In this document: positions 1 through 8,895 of the stretch, in pieces
Numbering within the stretch: the first letter of the stretch is position 1
Layout: each line of letters opens with the position of its first letter
Assembly (NCBI GenBank): GCA_003354135.1
Contig: PIVK01000029.1
Span: 1 to 33,770, forward strand
Direction: 5' to 3'
DNA: 33,770 nt
DNA from: Rhodospirillales bacterium
GTDB taxonomy: Bacteria; Pseudomonadota; Alphaproteobacteria; Rhodospirillales; GLO-3
Notes under the pieces: model-generated
What the model was told of the DNA's origin: nothing
Databases searched by the model: none
The model's input: the letters and a program-made list of their open reading frames with translations, nothing else
Position numbers and translations under genes: made by a program

Positions 1-210
1 TGTAAGGATAGCACACATGCATTAGGTGTGCAGGGTAAGCAGAAAGCCCCGGCCTTGAGCGCTCATGCAATCTTCTTGCATTTCAGGGATGGCGGTTTCC
101 CGTCGCGGGCTTCGCGCGGCTCCACGGTTTGAGGGTATCGGGCTTCAACGGAACGGCGCGCCCTCGGCCATTCGGGTGAGGGGTGGTTTTTTTTGTTTGT
201 TTGTTTTTTT
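1..210. other. Window edge, no gene recognised
   Basis: I see no convincing gene here. The stretch ends in a T-rich run (about 186-210) that looks like the T-tract closing a degenerate repeat unit just before the tandem array. It may hold the 3' flank of a gene lying outside the window. Confidence 0.5.
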
Positions 211-775
211 GTTCCCTCAGGCGCCGGGCGCGGACGTCCGTCCGCTTGGCTTATCGCTTCCTTCGGTCGCTCCGGCGCATGGGCGCCGACCCGCTGTTGC
301 GGGTTTGTTTTTTTGTTCCCTCAGGTGCTGGGCGCGGACGTCCGTCCGCTTGGCTTATCGCTTCCTTTGGTTGCTCCGGCGCATGGGCGCCGACCCGCTG
401 TTGCGGGTTTGTTTGTTTTGTTCCCTCAGGCGCCGGGCGCGGACGTCCGTCCGCTTGGGCTTATCGCTTCCTTTGGTCGCTCCGGCGCATGGGCGCCGAC
501 CCGCTGTTGCGGGTTTGTTTGTTTTGTTCCCTCAGGCGCCGGGCGCGGACGTCCGTCCGCTTGGCTTATCGCTTCCTTCGGTCGCTCCGGCGCATGGGCG
601 CCGACCCGCTGTTGCGGGTTTGTTTTTTTGTTCCCTCAGGCGCCGGGCGCGGACGTTCGTCCGCTTGGCTTATCGCTTCCTTCGGTCGCTCCGGCGCATG
701 GGCGCCGACCCGCGGTTGCGGGTTTGTTTTTTTGTTCCCTCAGGTGCTGGGCGCCGACCTGCGGTTGCGGGTTTT
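211..775 (+). repeat. Tandem array of about 105-bp hairpin-rich units, five full copies plus one truncated
   Basis: Units starting with GTTCCCTCAGG begin at 211, 315, 420, 526, 630 and 734, so the periods are 104, 105, 106, 104 and 104 bp. Each full unit carries three short dyads in order: GCGGAC-gtcc-GTCCGC, GGCGC-atgg-GCGCC and ACCCGC-tgtt-GCGGGT, the last followed by a T-rich tract. Copy 5 differs in the loops (gttc, ggtt) but keeps the stems. The last copy lacks about 60 bp between two GGGCGC motifs and then fades out. No spacers separate the units, so this is not CRISPR. Open frames run through it in several phases because the repeat has few stops; I do not regard them as genes. Confidence 0.93.
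289..733 (+). terminator. Five intrinsic-terminator-like hairpins, one per repeat unit
   Basis: The 6-bp stem ACCCGC/GCGGGT with a 4-nt loop is directly followed by a T-rich tract at 289-314, 393-419, 499-525, 604-629 and 708-733. The orientation would stop plus-strand transcripts entering from outside the window. A sixth, weaker version in the truncated copy (ACCTGC/GCGGGT) keeps pairing through a U-G wobble but has only a short T run. Termination activity is inferred from shape. Confidence 0.55.
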
Positions 776-899
776 GGGCGGCTCCATGGTGTTGTGATCC
801 GCTCGGTTTGTGCAACGGCGCTCTCGGTATTCCCTCGTCGGACTTACGAAAAAAGCTCTATGGGGTAACAGGGGACGGGTTTGCTTGGGCGGGAAACGG

Positions 900-1568
900 C
901 TACAGGCGTTCGATGAGGTCTAGGGTCCGTTCCTCCCCAAGAGCGAAGTGGGTTTCCACGTAATCGACGAGGTGCTGGGTACTCTCGGCGACGCTTTCGT
1001 TTCCGGTGTCGACGACCAGTTCCGGCGTCTCGGGGGGCTCGTAGGGCGCCGAGATGCCCGTGAACTCGGGAATTTCGCCCGCCCGGGCCTTGCGGTAGAG
1101 GCCTTTGGGATCGCGGGCCTCGCATACCGAAAGGTCGGCCTTGACGTGGATTTCGTGGAGGCGTCCGTCATTGATTCCGCGCGCGATCCGCCGGTCCTCG
1201 CGGTAGGGCGAGATGAAGGCCGTGATGACGATCAGTCCGGCGTCGGCGAACAGCTTTGCGGCCTCTCCGATACGGCGGATGTTCTCGGCCCGGTCGGCGG
1301 GCGAGAACCCCAGATCCGAAGCCAGGCCGTGGCGCACGTTGTCCCCGTCCAGGACATAGGCCTGATATCCGCGCTCGAAGAGGCGCGCTTCCAGGTCCAG
1401 GGCGATGGTGCTCTTACCGGCACCGGACAGTCCGGTGAGCCAGAGGACCCCGCTGTCATGTCCGTTTCGCAGGTGGCGATGGGATGCCTTCACCTGGTGC
1501 TCGACGGTGAAGATGTTGGTCGACTTGGGGCTCACTTGAACCGGAGTGCGATTGTTGAGGGCAGTCAT
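900..1568 (-). CDS. cysC: Adenylyl-sulfate (APS) kinase
   Basis: Phosphorylates adenosine 5'-phosphosulfate with ATP to give PAPS, in the cytoplasm. The 222-residue protein has the P-loop GLSGAGKST at 46-54, DGDNVR at 74-79, the ISPYR segment at 119-123, KGLYRKAR at 155-162 and FTGI near 169, all typical of CysC. It is a stand-alone kinase, not fused to CysN. It lies 50 bp downstream of cysH and reads the same way, so it is probably the last gene of the cys operon. The ribosome-binding site is weak; the start is preceded by GAGACCGAG, which also occurs just before the cysI start. The adjacent CysH is of the APS-using type, so the PAPS made here may serve sulfotransferases or a parallel route (inference). 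Confidence 0.95.
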   Translation of the reverse strand: MTALNNRTPVQVSPKSTNIFTVEHQVKASHRHLRNGHDSGVLWLTGLSGAGKSTIALDLEARLFERGYQAYVLDGDNVRHGLASDLGFSPADRAENIRRIGEAAKLFADAGLIVITAFISPYREDRRIARGINDGRLHEIHVKADLSVCEARDPKGLYRKARAGEIPEFTGISAPYEPPETPELVVDTGNESVAESTQHLVDYVETHFALGEERTLDLIERL

Positions 1569-1618
1569 TGTCTCGGTCTCTTTCTAGAAAATTTTGGAAT
1601 TCGGTTGGTCGGGGGGGC

Positions 1619-2356
1619 TCATGCGCCCTTTAGCATTCGTGGCAAGTGGAGGCCGCACTCGGTTCTCTCCTGACCCGCCCAGCGCCCTGCGCGGACGGCT
1701 TCTCCGGCCCGGCACTTGGTCGTGCAGGGCGCGCAGCCGATGGAGGCGTATCCCGCACCCGCCAGCGGGTGGCAGGGGAGGCCCCGCAACATATAGGCGG
1801 AGTGGACCCGGGCTTCGTTCCAATCGGCGAGGGGATTGATCTTGATCCGGCCGTCCACGTCTTTCTCGACCGCGGGCAACGCGATCCTGTCCGCGTCGTG
1901 GTACTTCTTGCGCCCGGTGATCCAGGCGTCGAAGCCTTCCAGCGCTAAGTCGAAGGGCTCTACCTTCCGCAGCCGGCAGCAGCGGTCGGAGCAGGTCGCG
2001 TGCAGCGTTTCCTTTGGGTCCTCGGCCGCCAGACGGCCGGGGTTCGGGGTAACGGTCCGGACGTCCGAGAGCCCCAGATGGCCGACCAACCGATCCCGGT
2101 AGGCCAGGGTTTCCGGGAACAACAGCCCTGTGTCGGCAAAGATTACCGGAACCCCCGGGTCTATGGCGGCGACCATGTCAAGCAGCAGCGCCGACTCGAT
2201 CCCGAAAGACGAGGAGACGGCGATCCTTCCTGCGTAGTTGCAACACACCATCCGTTCCACCAGTTCGATGTCGCGACCATAGAAGGTGCGACCGTCGAGC
2301 CGCCCCGCCCGCGTCACGCTGGGCGGGAAAGCTCCGGCTCCCCAGGGGGGCGTCAT
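1619..2356 (-). CDS. cysH: Assimilatory adenylyl-sulfate (APS) reductase, [4Fe-4S] type
   Basis: Thioredoxin- or glutathione-dependent reduction of activated sulfate to sulfite. The 245-residue protein has an SSSFG nucleotide loop at 48-52, the cysteine pair CC at 126-127 and CxxC at 208-211. These four cysteines mark the iron-sulfur APS reductases and are absent from E. coli-type PAPS reductases. The catalytic cysteine is C234 in ECGLHL. The frame stays open upstream to 2806, but that part is antisense-like sequence inside cysI. I chose the ATG at 2354-2356 because it overlaps the cysI stop as ATGA, the usual sign of translational coupling, and because homology begins there. Its substrate should be APS rather than PAPS. 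Confidence 0.94.
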   Translation of the reverse strand: MTPPWGAGAFPPSVTRAGRLDGRTFYGRDIELVERMVCCNYAGRIAVSSSFGIESALLLDMVAAIDPGVPVIFADTGLLFPETLAYRDRLVGHLGLSDVRTVTPNPGRLAAEDPKETLHATCSDRCCRLRKVEPFDLALEGFDAWITGRKKYHDADRIALPAVEKDVDGRIKINPLADWNEARVHSAYMLRGLPCHPLAGAGYASIGCAPCTTKCRAGEAVRAGRWAGQERTECGLHLPRMLKGA

Positions 2357-4452
2357 GCGGATGCCTCTATAGCCGGAGGGGACAAGGCCAGCAGACGTTC
2401 GATGGTATCGTTGACGGACGACAGCCAATGATCCAGGTGCTCGGACAACCGGGCCAGGGATTCCGGGCTGATGGCTTCGCGCTCGGTCCTCTCCACGTTC
2501 TCGAGAGCCCCCATCAATGCCGTGTCCCCACCAAATTTGGCGCGAATTCCCGGCACTACGGCGGCGTCGTCGGCCGTGTCCGGCTCCAGCCCCAGCACGG
2601 CCAGCAGGCGCCTCCCGGCAAAGAGCCGCGACCGTTGCCCGAAACGGATGGCTTGGGAGAGCTCTCCGGCCTTCAGGGCCCGGATCACGTCGAGGCGTGC
2701 CGTCTCGGCCAGGTCGGCCAGATGTTCTGCAACCACCGCCTCGCTGGCGCATTCGCCATGGCTGGTTGCCGGGGGACGGAAGTTCGATGTGCCCCCGATA
2801 TCCCAATGGGGTGCTCCTCCGTCTCCGGCTGCGGAGGCCGCGATCGACGCGATGTGTCCGGACCCGACGCGGCGATGCCAGGCCGCGACGTTCTCGCCCT
2901 CTTCGCGTTCACCGGTCCAGGCGGCGACGATCCCGGTCAGAACCGCCTTGGCCGAACGGGCCGGGACCACCGGGCCGGGCGTGGCGATCGCGGCGGCGTC
3001 GCCGTCCCCGCCACCGATGTGGATTTGGTAGTGGGGGACGCTCCGGCCTTCGATCTTCTTCGCCAGGCCGTGGAGCCCGATATCCGCCAGATGGTGTTGG
3101 CCGCAGGAATTGTGGCAGCCGGACACCCGTATCCGCACCGGCGGAAGTTCCGCCAGTTCGCCCGGGTCCTTGTGGATTGCCCGTGCCAGGGCGTGGGAAT
3201 TGGTAATGCCGATGGGACAGGTACTGGTTCCGGGGCAGGCCACGAGGTCCGCCTGGCCGCCGAAGACCGTACCGACCTCGAGGCCCATCGCCTTGACGCC
3301 GCCCGCGAACTCCTTGGCTTGTTCCAGATCGAAACCTACGGCCAGAAGATTCTGGTCGCGGCCCAGCCGGAATTCCCGGGCGCCAAGACCTTCGGCCAAA
3401 TCGACAAGCTGGTCCAGCCGGTCGGAATCTATCATGCCGAGCGGCAGGGACACGGCGACCGCCGTTCCGCCGTCGTGCTGGGCCGCCAGGGCGTCTCCGA
3501 AGATGGGTGAGGTGATGTTGCCGTCTTCCGGGGTGCGCCAGTCGAGCGGCGCCCAGGGACGGTGGGGGAGGCCCCGGATCTTCTCGAACTCGGCCTGGAG
3601 GCGCAGTGCAAAGTCCTCGGCGCCGAAGCGGGCGACGAGGAACTTGATGCGCGACCCGTTCCTGTTGGCCCGGTTCGAGAAGCGGTGGTGCAGGCGCGCC
3701 AGGGCTTCCTGGACGGCCGGCAACTCGTCCTCGGGGACGAAGTCGAACACCGGGACCGCCCGGGCAGGGCGGGTGCCGAGGCCGCCGCCCGCGAACACCT
3801 GGAACCCGTGCCGCCCCTCATGGACGGTGGCGACGAAGGCCAGGTCGTCCGAGCGGGCGCCGCCGCAATCCCGGTCACAGCCGGCCACCGCCGTCTTTAC
3901 CTTGCGGGGCATGTGTTGGACCAGGGGATGGCGCAACCAGGCGGTGGTGAGGCGTTCGGCAACTTGGCCCGCATCGACGTGTTCGTGGGGGCAAATTCCC
4001 GCCAGCGGGCAGGCGACCGTGGCGCGGAAAGTGTTGCCCGAGGCTTCCCGGGTGGTGACCCCGCCGTTGCCCAGGGTCTCAATGATCTCCCCCAAGTTCT
4101 CGATGGGCACGAAATAAAACTGAAGGCCCTGGCGGGTGGTGATGTGGATGTCGGATCCGGTCCAGGCGCGGTTGGCTCCGGCGACGGTGCGGGCCTGGTC
4201 GAGACCCAGGCGCCCGCCGGGCAACTTGGCCCGGACCATGTAGAATCCGTCCTGGCGTTGGGCGTAGATGCCGAAGCGCAGCCGGAAGGTCTTCCAGCGT
4301 TCCTCGTGCCACTCGCCGCTGAGATACCGACGCGTGCCCGACCGGAACTCCTGAATATCGCTCCGGGACGCCAGCGATTGGGGGGCGTGGGGCGTGACGG
4401 TGTTGACAGTGTCGCCATGGGCAATGCGGAAGTTTCTTGGGATGGTGTTCAT
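2353..4452 (-). CDS. cysI: Siroheme nitrite/sulfite reductase with a long C-terminal extension
   Basis: Six-electron reduction of sulfite to sulfide, judged by its operon with cysH and cysC. The 699-residue protein has the two half-domains of the siroheme-[4Fe-4S] family: an N-terminal ferredoxin-like part with arginine-rich siroheme contacts (for example ITTRQGLQF near 104-112) and cluster ligands C406, C412, C446 and C450 in the patterns CPGTSTCP and GCHNSCGQ. Usual length is about 550 residues. Residues from about 520 on form an extra Ala/Glu/Leu-rich, probably helical domain that I do not recognise. No flavoprotein (cysJ) gene adjoins, so the electron donor is probably ferredoxin. First gene of the operon. 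A nitrite reductase role is possible but less likely in this context. Confidence 0.9.
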   Translation of the reverse strand: MNTIPRNFRIAHGDTVNTVTPHAPQSLASRSDIQEFRSGTRRYLSGEWHEERWKTFRLRFGIYAQRQDGFYMVRAKLPGGRLGLDQARTVAGANRAWTGSDIHITTRQGLQFYFVPIENLGEIIETLGNGGVTTREASGNTFRATVACPLAGICPHEHVDAGQVAERLTTAWLRHPLVQHMPRKVKTAVAGCDRDCGGARSDDLAFVATVHEGRHGFQVFAGGGLGTRPARAVPVFDFVPEDELPAVQEALARLHHRFSNRANRNGSRIKFLVARFGAEDFALRLQAEFEKIRGLPHRPWAPLDWRTPEDGNITSPIFGDALAAQHDGGTAVAVSLPLGMIDSDRLDQLVDLAEGLGAREFRLGRDQNLLAVGFDLEQAKEFAGGVKAMGLEVGTVFGGQADLVACPGTSTCPIGITNSHALARAIHKDPGELAELPPVRIRVSGCHNSCGQHHLADIGLHGLAKKIEGRSVPHYQIHIGGGDGDAAAIATPGPVVPARSAKAVLTGIVAAWTGEREEGENVAAWHRRVGSGHIASIAASAAGDGGAPHWDIGGTSNFRPPATSHGECASEAVVAEHLADLAETARLDVIRALKAGELSQAIRFGQRSRLFAGRRLLAVLGLEPDTADDAAVVPGIRAKFGGDTALMGALENVERTEREAISPESLARLSEHLDHWLSSVNDTIERLLALSPPAIEASA

Positions 4453-4898
4453 GCTCGGTCTCGTCTGTCTGAGGGTGGATGAATGCCGGTTCCGCGCGGT
4501 AGGTCAGATTAAGTAGCGTGTATAAAATATCATTACAACATAAAAATGAGTAGATTTTTCTAATACAACAGCAATAAAAAGTAAAAACTGGTATTTGTGA
4601 TGTGTTTTCAAGGGAATTGGCCTATCGTACATGTCCCCGTAAGCCGGAACCCTCCTTCGGAATCTGGGCGGAAGAGGGCGGCCGCCTCTGCGGCGTCACG
4701 GGTTTCGCGCAGTTCCACGGTTTGGCTTTGGCCCCGGCGGAATGGGGATGCAACCATGTGACGGCGATGAGGGCGCGGACGGATCGGGCTCGGCTTAAGA
4801 CGCACTGTTCTTCGGTACGGCATGTTCTGGTATCATTATGATCAAGGTGTGTGGGCGCCGGTGGAGAAAATCGGTATGCCAGAGCAAACGGGGTGTGG
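4453..4898. promoter_or_regulatory. Divergent intergenic region between the cys operon and the sensor gene
   Basis: About 450 bp between two divergent starts. Bases 4505-4600 are strikingly AT-rich against the GC-rich surroundings and probably hold the cys operon promoter. Short frames on both strands at about 4600-4840 have no recognisable product. I found no convincing riboswitch or clear -35/-10 pair. Confidence 0.4.
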
Positions 4899-7800
4899 AT
4901 GCGGCGTTTTCTTGCGGGTCTGATTGCCGGCCTGGTCCTGGCCTTGCCGGCCTATGCGTCGGACGTCTTGGTGGACAAGGTGGCCGCCGAGGCCGAGTTC
5001 AAGTTGGATATCCTCTCCAATTTCGTTCGCAGCGTGGAAAATCAGGTTCTGTCTCTGGCGGGGAGCGAGTTTACCCGCCGCTATGCCGGCGGATACCGTG
5101 AAGCGGATCGGGCCCACGTCATCACCCTTTTCCGTGCCGTGGCGGTGGCCAATACGGACTATATGCAGGTCCGTTTTCTCGATGCCGATGGCCGGGAGCG
5201 GGTTCGCATCGACAGACCCAGGGGGCGTGCCGATCCGCAGGTCATTCCCGATCGCCAAATGCAGGACAAGGGCGCCAAGTCCTATTTCCAGGGGGCGCGA
5301 GCCCTGGCCGAGGGCAAGCTCCGGCACTCCAACGTCGATCTCAACATGGAATGGGGCGAGATCGAAAAACCCATTCGCCCCACCTTCCGCGTCTCCACCC
5401 CGGTTCATGCCGGTGGGGCCTTTCGCGGGGTGGTGGTGATCAACCTGGCGATGGACCGTATCCTGGACCTGCTCGGTCATTCGGCGGATTTCGATGTCTT
5501 CATGGTCGACAGGAACGGCGAGTTTATTCTGCATCCGGACCCGGACAAGGCCTGGAGCCGGTACCTTCCGGGACGAGGAAACCTGGACGAGGAGTTTGGA
5601 GCCGAAGCCGCGGGTGACAGGGGAGCGTACGCCCATTTGCTGACCGGCGTTTTCCGGAATGAAGACGCGGCCCGGCTGATCCTGATTCCCAACAAGGACT
5701 TTCTTGCCGGGTTCGAGGGCGGCCAAGACCCGGAAACCCGTGTCGCGCTGACGGACGAGGAAGCAAGGTGGATCGCCGAACATCCGGCCATTCGGGTCCA
5801 CAACGAGACCGACTGGCCACCCTTCAACTTCGCGGAAAACGGGGTGCCGAAGGGCTATTCCGTGGATTTCATGAACCTGTTGGCGAAGAAGACGGGGCTG
5901 AAGGTCGAGTACGTGACCGGGCCATCCTGGAACGAGTTCCTGGAAATGATGAAACAGGGTGAACTCGATGTGATGCTGAACATCGTCAAGACCCCGGAAC
6001 GCCAGAAGTACCTTCTTTACACCGGGTCCTATTTTGAAAACCCCAATGTCATCTTGAGCCACCGGAACAAGCAATATGGGAGCCTCGAAGAACTTTTCGG
6101 CAAGACCGTTTCGGTTCCCAAGGGTTTCTTCTACGAGGAAATTCTCAGGCGTGATTACCCCAGGATAAACCTTCATCTCGTCAAGAACGCGATCGAGTCC
6201 ATAAAGGCGGTCAGTTATGGCAAGGCCGACGCCGCGCTTGGCGAACAGGCGGTGTTTACCCACCTGATCGACCGCCACATGATGACCGACTTGATCATTT
6301 CGGGCGAGGCGAAGACCGGAAACCCGGAACTGGCCCTGCTGAACATTGCCGTGCGCACGGACCTTCCCATCCTGCTCTCCATACTTCAAAAGGCGATGAG
6401 GAAGGTCAGCGTGGAGGAAGAGCGTGTTCTCCGCATGCGTTGGATTCCCCATATCCACAGTCACGAACGCGTTGATCTGACCCGGCAGCAACGCCGCTGG
6501 CTGGGGGAACATCCCAAATTCTCCTTGGGCATCGATCCCGCCTGGCCACCGTTCGAGTTCATGGACAGGGGCGTCCACGGCGGCATCGGTGCGAGCTATG
6601 TGGACATTGTTGCCAAGCGCCTCGGCATCGAGATGGAACCCGTTGCAGGCCTCACGTGGTCAGAGGTCATGGACAAGGCCCGGGCCGGTGAAATCGACAT
6701 CCTGCCAACGGTTATGCGTTCCGAGGAGCGTGAGAAATTCCTCAATTTCACCAAACCCTATATCTCCCTTCCCGTGGTCATAGCGGCCCGCAAGGGGGCG
6801 CCGTTCATCGGGGGTCTTGCGGGTCTTGATGGGAGGAAGGTCGGTGTGGTCCGCGATTATGTGACCCAGGAACTTCTTGAAAGGGACCATGGGAACCTGC
6901 AGATCACTCCGTTCCCTACCCTCAAGGACGGACTGGATGCGCTCGAAGATGGCCGGATCATAGCCTTCGTCGACAATCTGGGTGCCATCGCCTACGAGAC
7001 CGAACGCGCCGGCCTGGAAAACATCCGGATCTCCGCCCCGACCGAATACAATTTCGAACTCGCCATGGCCGTCCGCAAAGACATGCCGGAACTGGTTCCC
7101 ATCCTGAACCGGGTGTTGGATACCATCACCGACCAAGAGCGCGCCGCCATCCGGAACGCCTGGATCAATGTCCGCGTCAGTTTCGGCGCCGATGTCAGGA
7201 CCATCCTGACCTGGGCCGTGCCCATTGGCGTGGGGGCGGTTTTGGTTATCGCCGCTTTCATCTTCTGGAACCACAGCTTGACGCAGGAGATCACCAAGCG
7301 CCGGGAGGCGGAACTGAACCTGCTGGAAAGCCGGTCCTTGCTGGCGCGCCAGAACGACCTGTTGCAGGCGGTGCTGGACAGCATGGCCCAGGGCGTGGTG
7401 GCCTTTGACAAGGACTTGCGCCTTATCGCCTGGAATGACCACTACCTTGAGATCCGGGATTATCCGAAAGACTTTGCAGAGGCCGGTCGGCCCTTCGCCG
7501 ACTTTATGAGCTATGATGCCAGCCGCAACGAGTTTGGGGACGGCGATCCAGAGAAGATGATTCAGTTCCAGATCGAACGGGCCGGGCATTTCGACCCCCA
7601 TCAGTTCGAGCGCCAGCGCCCCGACGGCCGTTTCATCGAGGTGCGCGGCGGCCCTATTCCCGGCGGCGGCTTCGTCAGCACCTACACCGATGTCACGGAC
7701 TACAAGCAGGCCGAAATGGCGTTGGCTGAAGCGGAGGAGCGCGGGCGCCTGATCCTAGAATCGGCGGGCGAGGGCATCTTTGGGTTGGACAACGAGGGGC

Positions 7801-8888
7801 GGACCGTTTTCGTCAACCCTGCGGCCTGCCGGATGTTGGGTTTTGAGCCAAAGGAACTGGTCGGCCAGCCCATGCATCCGCTGATTCACCACACCTATCC
7901 GGACGGGACGCCCTATCCCCGCGAGAAATCTCACATGCGGGCCGCCTTCCGTGAGGGCGAGCGTCGCCATGTCACTGACGAGGTGTTGTGGCGCAAGGAC
8001 GGCAGCAGCGTCCCTGTTGAATACACGAGCACCCCGATCCGCAAGGATGGGGAACTGGTTGGCGCGGTGGTCACTTGCCGCGATATCACGCAACGCAAGA
8101 AAGCGGAAACCGAACTGAGGGATGCCTACGCCGTAATCTCCAGCAGCATCGACTACGCCACCCACATCCAGCGCTCCATCCTTCCCCAGAGTCGGTGTCT
8201 CGAGGAGGCAACCTCGGACTTTTTCCTTCTCTGGGAGCCCCGGGACCGGGTAGGCGGCGACATCTGCTGGTGCAAGCCCTGGGGCCTGGGTAAGATTCTG
8301 GCCCTGGGGGATTGCACGGGACACGGCGTCCCGGGCGCTTTCGTCACCATGATTGCCAACGGGGCGCTGGAAATGGCGACTCTGGAAACCATGCCTGGCA
8401 ATGTCGGCGCGTTTCTGCAACGGATACACCAACTCGTCCAGGAATCCCTGGGCCAGAATCTGAACGAAGGGAACTCCGACGACGGCCTGGAACTGGGGGT
8501 CTGTTACATTGCGCCAAGCGGAACCACGATGAAGTTCGCGGGTGCCCGGTTCTCCCTGTTCCATATCGACGGTGATGAGGTCACAGAGATCAAGGGGGAC
8601 AAATGCGGGATCGGCTACCGCGGAATCCCGCGCAATGTCCAGTTCACGTCTCATGAGGTGGAGGTCCGCGAGTCCCGGTCCTTCTGCATGACCTCGGACG
8701 GCCTGATCGGTCAGGTGGGAGGGCCCAAAGGGCAGAGCTTCGGCAAGCACCGTTTGAAGGATCTGCTGGCCGAGTTGGAAACCCTGCCCATGAACGAGCG
8801 CAAGGCCGCGATCCTCCGAGCCCTGGAGGACTATCAGGGCGACCAGAAACGCCGTGATGACGTCTCGGTGATGGGGTTCAAGCTATAG
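4899..8888 (+). CDS. Membrane sensor phosphatase: Cache-like, two SBP_bac_3, TM, two PAS, SpoIIE/PP2C
   Basis: A 1329-residue one-piece sensor. Residues 1-20 are a signal peptide ending AYA. Residues about 25-275 resemble a double-Cache ligand-binding domain. Residues about 283-520 and 524-760 are two extracellular solute-binding domains, each starting with a W-P-P-F motif (DWPPFNF, AWPPFEF). A transmembrane helix lies at about 767-790. PAS domains follow at about 818-940 and 947-1070, then a SpoIIE/RsbU/SiaA-type PP2C phosphatase from about 1107, with VGGD, GDCTGHGVPGAF near 1136, TSDGLIG and a terminal RRDDVSV. These acidic residues bind the metals. The likely substrate is a phosphorylated anti-sigma-factor antagonist or SiaC-like protein, but none is encoded nearby. 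The ATG at 4899 puts the signal peptide at the N-terminus; GTG at 4893 is an alternative. Confidence 0.88.
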   Translation: MRRFLAGLIAGLVLALPAYASDVLVDKVAAEAEFKLDILSNFVRSVENQVLSLAGSEFTRRYAGGYREADRAHVITLFRAVAVANTDYMQVRFLDADGRERVRIDRPRGRADPQVIPDRQMQDKGAKSYFQGARALAEGKLRHSNVDLNMEWGEIEKPIRPTFRVSTPVHAGGAFRGVVVINLAMDRILDLLGHSADFDVFMVDRNGEFILHPDPDKAWSRYLPGRGNLDEEFGAEAAGDRGAYAHLLTGVFRNEDAARLILIPNKDFLAGFEGGQDPETRVALTDEEARWIAEHPAIRVHNETDWPPFNFAENGVPKGYSVDFMNLLAKKTGLKVEYVTGPSWNEFLEMMKQGELDVMLNIVKTPERQKYLLYTGSYFENPNVILSHRNKQYGSLEELFGKTVSVPKGFFYEEILRRDYPRINLHLVKNAIESIKAVSYGKADAALGEQAVFTHLIDRHMMTDLIISGEAKTGNPELALLNIAVRTDLPILLSILQKAMRKVSVEEERVLRMRWIPHIHSHERVDLTRQQRRWLGEHPKFSLGIDPAWPPFEFMDRGVHGGIGASYVDIVAKRLGIEMEPVAGLTWSEVMDKARAGEIDILPTVMRSEEREKFLNFTKPYISLPVVIAARKGAPFIGGLAGLDGRKVGVVRDYVTQELLERDHGNLQITPFPTLKDGLDALEDGRIIAFVDNLGAIAYETERAGLENIRISAPTEYNFELAMAVRKDMPELVPILNRVLDTITDQERAAIRNAWINVRVSFGADVRTILTWAVPIGVGAVLVIAAFIFWNHSLTQEITKRREAELNLLESRSLLARQNDLLQAVLDSMAQGVVAFDKDLRLIAWNDHYLEIRDYPKDFAEAGRPFADFMSYDASRNEFGDGDPEKMIQFQIERAGHFDPHQFERQRPDGRFIEVRGGPIPGGGFVSTYTDVTDYKQAEMALAEAEERGRLILESAGEGIFGLDNEGRTVFVNPAACRMLGFEPKELVGQPMHPLIHHTYPDGTPYPREKSHMRAAFREGERRHVTDEVLWRKDGSSVPVEYTSTPIRKDGELVGAVVTCRDITQRKKAETELRDAYAVISSSIDYATHIQRSILPQSRCLEEATSDFFLLWEPRDRVGGDICWCKPWGLGKILALGDCTGHGVPGAFVTMIANGALEMATLETMPGNVGAFLQRIHQLVQESLGQNLNEGNSDDGLELGVCYIAPSGTTMKFAGARFSLFHIDGDEVTEIKGDKCGIGYRGIPRNVQFTSHEVEVRESRSFCMTSDGLIGQVGGPKGQSFGKHRLKDLLAELETLPMNERKAAILRALEDYQGDQKRRDDVSVMGFKL

Positions 8889-8895
8889 CGCGTCT

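Noticed and set aside
211-775. CRISPR array
   Set aside because: Units are about 105 bp and contiguous, with no unique spacers and no cas genes nearby.
65-963. Three overlapping plus-strand frames (204-267 residues) rich in Arg, Ala and Pro
   Set aside because: They are translations of the same tandem repeat in different phases, without family features or ribosome-binding sites.
2357-2806. 150-residue N-terminal extension of CysH
   Set aside because: It lies in another frame of cysI and has no reductase homology; the ATGA overlap marks the true start.
4602-4841. 79-residue plus-strand and 71-residue minus-strand small frames
   Set aside because: No family features, no ribosome-binding site, and mutually antisense; left as intergenic.
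4842-6578. 578-residue antisense frame opposite the sensor gene
   Set aside because: The plus strand has clear domain motifs throughout; the antisense frame is a by-product of GC-biased codons. The same holds for 6660-7601 and 7755-8750.
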